A DNA stretch of 64,000 nt from Pseudoalteromonas sp. '520P1 No. 423' (GTDB taxonomy: Bacteria; Pseudomonadota; Gammaproteobacteria; Enterobacterales; Alteromonadaceae): positions 3,224,001 through 3,288,000 of the forward strand of contig NZ_BBZB01000001.1 of assembly GCF_001269985.1 (NCBI RefSeq). Direction: 5' to 3'. Both the position numbers and the translations under genes were made by a program. The notes under the pieces are model-generated. The model saw nothing but the letters and a program-made list of their open reading frames with translations, was not told the origin of the DNA and made no database searches. Positions 47,324-54,155 of the stretch are shown here, piece by piece; position 1 is the stretch's first letter; every line of letters begins with the position of its first letter.

Positions 47324-48175
47324 GTGTATGTCAATTTGGCGAATCGTGAAATTAACTATAAAAATCAAACACAAGAAACAAGCGTTAAAACTAAGAAAAT
47401 CATATCTGATGCTGTTTTAATTTTTATTATTGCTAGTTTTATTACATTTTTAGCCCCTTTTGGTATGGATAAAATTCACTGGATAACAAACTGGTCGTTT
47501 TGGTTAGTGATGTGTTTTAGTGGCTATATTATTTGTGCTCCCATCATTTATTGGGGTCAATTTTTACTCAGTAAATATGCACAAAAATACTTGCCATATG
47601 ATTGGATGAAGATTGCTATTGCAGCTTTTTTTGCCTGTATTGTGATGAGCTTTTTTATTCCAATTGTAAATATTTACTTTTTTTCATTAGAAGAACATTA
47701 TCTAGAAATAGTACCACGCGTATTACCTCACTCTTTTATTATTGGTGGTTTTATCACCTTTTCGAGTGTGATCAAGGCACATATTAAAGCGCAAAAAAAA
47801 CAACTCGTGCAACAACAAGATGCGCTAAGTAGTCAGCAGCAGCAAGTAACTAACATAAAAAACGAAAAACTCTTAGACTTTATGAACAAACTCCCTATAG
47901 AAAAACGTGGCAAGTTAATTTGTTTTGAAATGGATGATCATTATTTAAATGTGCATACAGATAAAGGCAACCATTTATTATTAATGCGCTTTAAAGATGC
48001 ACTGACTTTTGTTGAAGAACATCCTGGTATGCAAACTCATAGGTCTTGGTGGGTTGCCCTAGATGCCATTGAAAAAGAGCAAAAGGAAGGCCGGAAAATT
48101 TTATTAAAACTCACGAACGGTTTATTAGCGCCAGTTTCAAAAACCTATTTGGCTAAAGTGAAGGAAATGATTTAA
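47324..48175 (+). CDS. Membrane-bound LytTR transcriptional regulator
   Basis: A 283-residue regulator with four transmembrane helices in the N-terminal half (about 29-47, 54-77, 95-118 and 130-148), a Gln-rich coiled linker (KKQLVQQQDALSSQQQQV), and a C-terminal LytTR DNA-binding domain (about 185-283, with IEKRGKLICFEMDDHYLNVH, MQTHRSWWVAL and NGLLAPVSKTYLAKVKEM). There is no receiver domain, so the membrane part may sense the signal directly. The start is a GTG without strong support; the true start could be a few codons downstream. Divergent from the DUF2141/carotenoid-oxygenase pair 142 bases away, its probable target. Confidence 0.85.
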   Translation: MYVNLANREINYKNQTQETSVKTKKIISDAVLIFIIASFITFLAPFGMDKIHWITNWSFWLVMCFSGYIICAPIIYWGQFLLSKYAQKYLPYDWMKIAIAAFFACIVMSFFIPIVNIYFFSLEEHYLEIVPRVLPHSFIIGGFITFSSVIKAHIKAQKKQLVQQQDALSSQQQQVTNIKNEKLLDFMNKLPIEKRGKLICFEMDDHYLNVHTDKGNHLLLMRFKDALTFVEEHPGMQTHRSWWVALDAIEKEQKEGRKILLKLTNGLLAPVSKTYLAKVKEMI

Positions 48176-48184
48176 CTTTTATTC

Positions 48185-48219
48185 AATAAACAAGGGCTTT
48201 AAATAAGCCCTTGTTTATT
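48185..48219. terminator. Bidirectional terminator between LytTR gene and aminopeptidase
   Basis: A perfect 15-bp inverted repeat, AATAAACAAGGGCTT and its complement around a 5-base loop, between the convergent ends at 48175 and 48240. Confidence 0.8.
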
Positions 48220-48239
48220 AGTCTATTATATAAAACTGA

Positions 48240-49784
48240 TTATTTAATATAGGTTGCAAATAAGCTCGCAACAGATGCAGCCGTAGGCTTACCATGTTGC
48301 CAATCACCACCTTCAACACCACTGCCAGCTATATCAATATGTACATATGGAAGCGGCTGTTCTGAATCATTACCATGCTTGTCTAAGCCAGATGCTATCG
48401 CTAAAAATGCCATAGGGAATTGATGACCACGCGCAGTTACCGCAGAAGGTGCATTATTACTAGAAAGTACATCATCAGCTAACGTATGCGGTTGGATAAA
48501 ATCATAATCTTCACGACGAGAGCGAGAGACTTCAGCGCCGTCAGCCCATAAATCACCACTGTCTGCAATATTACGAGATACTTTAGCGCTGCGAGCTGGG
48601 CCATTTTCTACTAATGCAGAATAAGGACCCATTGCACGTGCTGCATGCCCAGTAAGCGTCGCAACAGTGAATATCTCAGGGTTTACTTCATTTTTAGCTA
48701 AATCTTTTATTTCACTTAGTAAATCACCCATCGCTAAACGCCCTTCTGCATCCGTATTACCAATACGAACACGAACGCCTTCACGGGTCGTGATAATTTC
48801 ATCTGGTACAAAACAGTCTGAACCAATTGAGTTACGTACCACAGTTAAAAAGGCGACAACTTTAACACCTTTAGCTTGATAATCAGATACAGATTTAACA
48901 AAGCCAGCAACAGATGCTGCACCGCCTTTGTCTCGACTCATGCCAGACATATGACCGCCTACTTTTAAATCGGCACCACCTGTATCATAAACCAAACCTT
49001 TACCAACAAACATCAGTGTTTTATTAACCTCACCTTGTGGTGTATAAGTTAATTTAACAACACGTGGTTGGTGGCGCTCAACTGGCATAGAAGCACGCGC
49101 AACCGTTGCCATCATAGGGTAATTTTTATTGATCACATCAGAGTCTGAAATCACTTCAACTTCAACATTTGAATCTGCAAACAAAGCTTCACAATACTCT
49201 GCAAATCTAGGTGGAGCCATACGCTCAGGCTCTGTACCACATAAATCACGAGCCGCATATTGGCCCGCAGAAATTGCACTTGCGTAATCACATATTTGTT
49301 GCGTTGCGCCCACAAGACCAATTGTTTGCACAGGCTCAATTGATTCACCTAAATGCTCTCTGGCTTCTAATGGCTGCCATAATGCTTGACATGCACCTAA
49401 ATAAGACACAGTTAATGCATGTTCAAATAACTGGCTTGATGGTTTATCAGCTAAATAGATGGCAGGGTTCACACTACCAGATGCTTTGGCTTCAATAATG
49501 GCTTTTTTAGTAGCATCGAAATAACGTCTAACATCATCGTAATCACGATTTAAATTGCCAGTAGGCACTAAGATTAAACGTTTGCCTGGCGCAAATTCAC
49601 ATACAGTCACGACCACTTGATTGCCAACACGCGCATCTATTGCGCTTAACTGTGTTGTTACTTGAACAAGTGCTTCATTGTTAATTTTAGAGAAATCATC
49701 AGCAATAATAATCAAAGAGTCATATTGTGTGTTATTTAAAGCGTCATCTAAATTTAAAATTGGATTTGGGCTTGGAAATGCCAT
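48240..49784 (-). CDS. Leucyl aminopeptidase family protein (M17)
   Basis: Metallo-aminopeptidase of 514 residues with two metal ions. Signatures: LMFVGKGLVYDTGGADLKVG near 257-276 (Lys and Asp ligands), SGMSRDKGGAASVAGFV, and RIGNTDAEGRLAMGDLL near 342-358 (the NTDAEGR motif). The C-terminal IDIAGSGVEGGDWQHGKPTA stands where most members have IDIAG(V/T)AW. The length is typical. It cleaves N-terminal residues from peptides in the cytoplasm. Transcribed alone. The accessory region begins just upstream of its start. Confidence 0.92.
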   Translation of the reverse strand: MAFPSPNPILNLDDALNNTQYDSLIIIADDFSKINNEALVQVTTQLSAIDARVGNQVVVTVCEFAPGKRLILVPTGNLNRDYDDVRRYFDATKKAIIEAKASGSVNPAIYLADKPSSQLFEHALTVSYLGACQALWQPLEAREHLGESIEPVQTIGLVGATQQICDYASAISAGQYAARDLCGTEPERMAPPRFAEYCEALFADSNVEVEVISDSDVINKNYPMMATVARASMPVERHQPRVVKLTYTPQGEVNKTLMFVGKGLVYDTGGADLKVGGHMSGMSRDKGGAASVAGFVKSVSDYQAKGVKVVAFLTVVRNSIGSDCFVPDEIITTREGVRVRIGNTDAEGRLAMGDLLSEIKDLAKNEVNPEIFTVATLTGHAARAMGPYSALVENGPARSAKVSRNIADSGDLWADGAEVSRSRREDYDFIQPHTLADDVLSSNNAPSAVTARGHQFPMAFLAIASGLDKHGNDSEQPLPYVHIDIAGSGVEGGDWQHGKPTAASVASLFATYIK

Positions 49785-50410
49785 TAAGAATACCTAAAAA
49801 ATGAACGAGAAAAACAGTATAGCAGAAAACTATATTCCCCTAAATTTAGCGAATGAGATTTTAAATGAGAGTTTACTTAAGCTGTAAACCTAGTTAAACA
49901 GAGCTATTTACAAATAAAGCCTAACAATCAAAGTTTAGCGTCCCCTGCCAAGCCTCCGTTATCTGCAACACGCCTTACTGCCATTTAATCTAGATTAAAT
50001 TTTTAAAATAAACGTAAAAGTAGCCGTATGAACAACAAATCGATATTCTAAACAGTTGATGTTTTCATTTTTACATAAATTTGGTATCAAGTTTGATAAA
50101 TTATTCCTTTATTAGGATGTCAAAATATAACAGGCCATAACTTATTAAGTGCAATCGTTTATGAAGACACCAATATTTCTGATTGCAAATTTATCCAAAA
50201 CAACACACTTTTAAAAAAAGTATTGTCCAAGTGGTGATTTGAATGAACAAACTGAATTAGCTGTAAATTAGTTAAATTTATGGGGTAAAAGAATAAAATT
50301 AAAACATTACTCGTTAATATACTAATCTGGACTAGACTTACAGCTATTGATATTTAGTTTGGTTTAACTAAATCATCATTTTCTAAACAACTAACTAATA
50401 AGGGAAGTAA
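49785..50410. other. Gene-free stretch at the left edge of the accessory region
   Basis: No open frame of note in 626 bases. It contains a 14-base exact copy of the sequence at the dinB stop (49920-49933, with similarity to 49938), and one copy of a 32-bp repeat (49965-49996) whose partner lies at 57921. The right half holds the presumed promoter of the TorF-type gene; no convincing -35/-10 pair could be fixed by eye. Confidence 0.6.
49965..49996 (+). repeat. 32-bp direct repeat, left copy
   Basis: Begins GCAACACGCCTT and ends TTAATCTAGATT. The copy at 57921-57952 agrees over the whole length except the four-base middle (ACTG here, GAAG there) and one T/A change. Same orientation; the two copies are 7956 bases apart and bracket the TorF, IS and Amt genes. 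Confidence 0.75.
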
Positions 50411-51067
50411 ATGAAATACTCTAAATATTTAACTTCAGGAATATGCGTTTTACTTGGTCTATTTGGATTTCAAGTTGAAGCAAATGATGGCATTACTGCT
50501 AATATCGGTTTTACAAACAATTATTTATGGCGAGGGGTGACACAAAGCGATAAAAAACCAGCTGTATCAGGAGGTTTAGATTATTCACATAACTCTGGCT
50601 TTTATGTGGGTACTTGGGCCTCAAATATAGATTTTGGTGATAATGCGACTATAGAAACCGATTTCTATGCAGGCTTTACACATCAAATTGGCGATATATC
50701 TTATGATTTTGGATATATTTACTATGGCTATCCTGACGGTGACGATCTAAATTTTTCAGAAATTATGGCTTCGGCGTCATGGAAATTTTTATCTGTGGGA
50801 ATTTCTACTACAGCACAAAGCGATTGGGAATCTGATTTTGGTGATGATACTTATTTCGAATTAAACGTATCTTTTGAAGTATTTCAAGGCGTAGAGTTTG
50901 GTTTACATCTTGGTAGTTATGATTTTAATAACGGCACTGATTATATTGATTACAATATGAGTTTAAGTAAAAACGGCCTCAGTTTTATGATTAGTGCTGT
51001 AGATGAGGATGAAATTGATGACGAGTATAGTATTTCGATATCTTATACTCATGAAGTTAACTTTTAA
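50411..51067 (+). CDS. TorF-type putative outer-membrane porin (TIGR02001-like)
   Basis: A 218-residue outer-membrane beta-barrel candidate. Signal peptide about 1-24 (ending VEA). The mature start TANIGFTNNYLWRGVTQSDK, then PAVSGGLDYSHNSGFYVGTW, and alternating polar/aromatic strands through the C-terminal SISISYTHEVNF match the TorF / CHP02001 family. The terminal Phe is the barrel-assembly signal. Such genes are often found next to ammonium transporters and glnK; here an Amt fusion gene lies downstream, separated by 3 kb of IS debris. AGGGAAG lies 5 bases before the ATG. The role may be nitrogen-compound uptake through the outer membrane. Confidence 0.85.
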   Translation: MKYSKYLTSGICVLLGLFGFQVEANDGITANIGFTNNYLWRGVTQSDKKPAVSGGLDYSHNSGFYVGTWASNIDFGDNATIETDFYAGFTHQIGDISYDFGYIYYGYPDGDDLNFSEIMASASWKFLSVGISTTAQSDWESDFGDDTYFELNVSFEVFQGVEFGLHLGSYDFNNGTDYIDYNMSLSKNGLSFMISAVDEDEIDDEYSISISYTHEVNF

Positions 51068-51182
51068 ATCAACAAAAAAGTAGTAGTAAAACTAGGGGCT
51101 GTTGATCTTTGCTTGAATTTTGAGCGTATGTGACAATCTCGTATAATTCTCTTCGCCAAAATCAAACAAAACGAGATTGTCA

Positions 51183-51458
51183 TGCCCCGATTAATGCTCA
51201 CTGATGAACTGTAGTCGAAACTAAAAGTTTTATTGCTTGAGGATAGAGTTTATAACAAGCTTGAACATTGACAAACGCTAGAAGAAATACTTTATCGCTT
51301 ACGTGTTGGTTGTCCGTGGCGTGATTTGCCTGAATGTTTGGGTTGTAGAATACCAGTTATCGCCGTTTTCTTCTTTGGTCAAGAAAAGGCAATTAATCAG
51401 ACTGTTCAAAAGGTTAGCACAAGATAGTCATACCCAGTGGGAATTTATTGATGACTCC
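51183..51458 (+). pseudogene. IS5-family transposase relic
   Basis: From the ATG at 51183 the translation reads MPRLMLTDEL, stop, SKLKVLLLEDRVYNKLEH, stop, then LEEILYRLRVGCPWRDLPEC. RLRVGCPWRDLP is the hallmark of the N-terminal (DUF4096-type) part of IS5-group transposases. A frameshift follows near 51345, after which another frame reads LFKRLAQDSHTQWEFIDDS, the family's segment up to its first catalytic Asp. Two stop codons and at least one frameshift show that it is dead. The rest, including the other catalytic residues, is missing and is replaced by the ISAs1-like relic. Confidence 0.8.
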
Positions 51459-52497
51459 AACAGGGTTGAACGATATTCATCGTCTAACCCTGCCATTTTT
51501 TTTGGTCTTCATGCTCGCTTTTTTAGTTTTGTCCTGCTTGAACAGTGCCATCGCTATCTTCCTCATGACGTTAAATACCAGTGGCCCTTGAGCTTTACGT
51601 ATTCTCGATTCATCTTCTCTAAATGTCATATCAAGTACCCAGTGCACATTTTATACTTGCCAATGACTTCGTACCGAATCTAAAGCCTGTTTGGCGTTTA
51701 AGTCTAATGAACTTATATACCAGCGTGTTTCGCTGATTTCTTTGCCTGTGCTCTTTTCAATAACATCTGATGATACTTTTTAGACCTTCCCATTGATATT
51801 TTTTATCTCGCCATGTTTTATCAATCACTAATTGCTGGTAAGCGCTTGTTTCTATTCGCCCATGCTCTGAGCTGACATCACTGTGCCGGGAAAATACCTC
51901 ATCCAATAAACCTTCTCTCACCATTTTATGCCACCATGCCTCAAGCTCAGCCTGCATACCCGAATTGTTACCTTTAAGCGCTAGAATATAATCCGTTTTT
52001 TGTTTAATAATTTGTTGCGCTATTTCACTTTGGCAGCCCATGGCGTCAAGTGTAATAATACTATTTTCAATATCTAACATCGTTAGCAGCTCTGGGATCG
52101 CTGCGATTTCATTCGTTTTATTTTCGACAGCCACTTGCCGTAAAAATAGCTGATGTTGGCAACTCCAAGCGCTAACCGTATGAAGGCACTTTTTCTATCT
52201 TTGGTAGAAAAAGAACGTCGTGCAGTTTTACCGTCAACTGCAATGACATCGCAGCCTGTATTTTTTACAAGTGAAGATATCCAAGACTGAAATGCATGCT
52301 CAATTTAATCCCTTTTTAATCTACAAATAACACGAGCTATGGTGTCATGGCGCGGAATTCCGCTTTATATGCCCAAAGTTTTCAATGTCTTCCCAACCCT
52401 CAGAGCCAGATATAACTGCAGTTATCGAAAGTAATAGGATATCCATTAGATTGTGCTTTTTACAATGTTCTATACCTGTGATCAATGAAGATGCTTG
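51459..52497 (-). pseudogene. ISAs1-family (H-repeat type) transposase relic
   Basis: Read on the minus strand, broken frames give a nearly complete ISAs1 transposase: [20 protein letters not shown] near the start, then parts like TGCDVIAVDGKTARRSF, then VENKTNEIAAIPELLTMLDI, TLDAMGCQSEIAQQIIKQKT and DYILALKGNNSGMQ (DDE-type core), then RWYISSL and HWQVESVHWVLDMTF. The C-terminus ends KMAGLDDEYRSTLL. Several frameshifts (near 52140, 51770 and 52300) split it. The 5' end runs into the IS630-like element, which seems to have inserted there. Borders are approximate. Confidence 0.75.
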
Positions 52498-52530
52498 ATT
52501 TATACAAAAATGAGGATAATGATATGCCCC

Positions 52531-53555
52531 ATGAAAGAAGTAAGACTTACGCCAGAGCAAAAAGTTGATTTAGAAACACTTCACGATGCAAGTCGTGATG
52601 GGCGTATTCGCGATCGAATTAAGGCGGTATTGCTACGTTCAGAGGGTTGGTCAACTAAAATGATTGCCCAAGCGTTACGCTTATATGAATCCAGTCTTGT
52701 TAGGCATATTGATGACTATCTAAAAAAAGAGAAATTAAAACCAGAGAATGGTGGCTCTGTATCATGTTTATCTGCCGAGCAAACAAGCCTAATCATTTCA
52801 CACATAACAACGCATACGTACTGCCATGCCCATCAAATCAGCGAATATATTTGGGAGACTTGTGAGGTTCGATTTAGTATTTCAGGTCTTAACAAATGGC
52901 TTCACCAACAAGGCTTCGCTTACAAGCAACCTAAAGGTGTTCCTCATAAGTTTGATGAAGTTAAACAAGCTAATTTCATTGAACAATACGACAGACTGAA
53001 AAGCAGTGTTGGCGATGAGCCTATATTATTCATGATGCAATGCACCCAACTCAAGCGACGAAAGTTAGTTGTGGTTGGATAAAAACAGGGACAGATAAAA
53101 GTATAGAAACTACAGGTAGCCGTACTCGTTTGAACTTAGTTGGCGCGGTTGATTTGCAACATATTGCCGCCACTCATGTCAGTCGCTATGAAAAAGTAAA
53201 TAGTGAAACCATTATTGATTTTTTTACTGAATTACGGCGAAATGAAAAGTCAAAAAAAACAATTAATCTTTTTTTAGATGGGGCTGGTTATCACCGCGCG
53301 CAGACGGTTAAAAATAAAGCGATTGAGTTAAATATATTGCTTTATTATTTACCACCTTACAGTCCAAACCTAAACCCGATAGAAAGGTTATGGAAAGTGA
53401 TGAATGAGCATGTAAGAAATAATAAATACTTTGCAACAGCGAAAGAATTTAGATGTGCTATTGACAACTATTTTATCAATATACTCCCAAGTCTCGGTGA
53501 TACCTTAGGGAGTAGAATTAATGACAATTTTCAGGTGCTAAAATCTGCATCTTGA
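52531..53555 (+). pseudogene. IS630-family transposase, broken by one frameshift
   Basis: Two overlapping frames make one IS630 transposase. The first (from ATG 52531) has an N-terminal helix-turn-helix pair ([38 protein letters not shown]) and GLNKWLHQQGFAYKQPKGVP. After a one-base shift near 53030 the second frame gives DAMHPTQATKVSCGW, then INLFLDGAGYHRAQTV and YYLPPYSPNLNPIERLWKVM. The shift falls right at the first Asp of the DDE triad (expected FxDAxHP), so the active site cannot be read in one frame. No slippery heptamer is obvious. The C-terminal DDE residues are otherwise intact, so decay is recent. Confidence 0.85.
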
Positions 53556-53614
53556 AGTGGGATGGTATATACGTGGATCAACAACCGAATCACAGTGGGT
53601 CAAGAAAGTCGCTC

Positions 53615-53844
53615 TCATGTTATAGTGTTTTGGTTTAGTTGCGACAATTTTTCAATTGATTTTTGATAAGCATTTGGATTTTCCGCGTTAAAAGTAACAT
53701 CAAATTTTGATATGTAATAGTTTTTGAGTGCATTAATGTTTTTTTTCGAGGACTGTTTTTCGAAATTAAAAAATGGTTCGGGCATTTTTTCATCATATCA
53801 ATTATCATTGAGTTATTAAATAAACTGATAATTTGATTTTTCAT
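53615..53844 (-). pseudogene. Possible frameshifted small gene, unknown
   Basis: On the minus strand the ATG at 53844 opens MKNQIISLFNNSMII then DMMKK; the frame then becomes unlikely. Adding one base in the run of six T (53785-53790) would join it to MPEPFFNFEKQSSKKNINAL, KNYYISKFDVTFNAENPNAY and QKSIEKLSQLNQNTIT, stop at 53615, for a protein of about 76 residues. The second part has the look of a real soluble helical protein. No ribosome site is strong. Family not recognised. Confidence 0.35.
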
Positions 53845-53951
53845 GGTAATAATCGCATAAAAAAAGCTTAAAAATCCTTAGTTAAATAGTTAGTTCTTCG
53901 CCAATAAAATTTTAAATTTAAGATTGTTTAATTATAATATCAGCTATTTGG

Positions 53952-53999
53952 TTCATATTTAATCTAGTTTTACAACTAGTTAGTGGAATTAAATATGAA
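53952..53999. repeat. Nested inverted repeat upstream of the Amt fusion gene
   Basis: TTCATATTTAAT at 53952-53963 and its exact complement at 53988-53999. Inside it is a second hairpin CTAGTT-TTAC-AACTAG (53964-53979). The whole could form a long AT-rich cruciform about 160 bases before the Amt start. It may be an element end, a regulatory site or a transcript structure. Confidence 0.55.
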
Positions 54000-54155
54000 T
54001 AGCTACTTTAAAAAACACGTAAAAATTAATTTTATTGCATTTGATCTATTCACTTTTTTAATATTCCCAGTATATAACTTGAAAAAACAAATCTGACTTG
54101 ATATACCTCACTTCTAAACTAATATGAAAGTAATATATTTTAGGATTGGTTCCTC

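Larger units (their letters stand above)
51094..53594. mobile_element. Pile of decayed insertion sequences between the porin and Amt genes
   Basis: Three transposase relics lie back to back (IS5-like, then ISAs1-like on the other strand, then IS630-like). The left end reads GGGGCTGTTGATCTTTG near 51094. A similar sequence occurs as GGTTGTTGATCCACG on the minus strand at about 53574-53589. These two could be the inverted ends of one outer element later invaded by the others. None of the transposases has an intact frame, so the pile is not expected to move on its own. Confidence 0.6.
53556..54155. other. Spacer between the IS pile and the Amt fusion gene
   Basis: Six hundred bases with a possible broken small gene on the minus strand (53615-53844) and a nested hairpin at 53952-53999. 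The last 150 bases before the ATG at 54156 are AT-rich and must hold the Amt promoter; no sigma-54 -24/-12 (GG..GC) pattern was seen. Confidence 0.5.

Noticed and set aside
51303..51683. 126-residue plus frame as an independent gene
   Set aside because: It crosses from the IS5 relic into antisense ISAs1 sequence and contains parts of both; it is chance.
53020..53050. Programmed frameshift in the IS630 transposase
   Set aside because: No slippery heptamer or downstream structure seen; mutation is the simpler reading.
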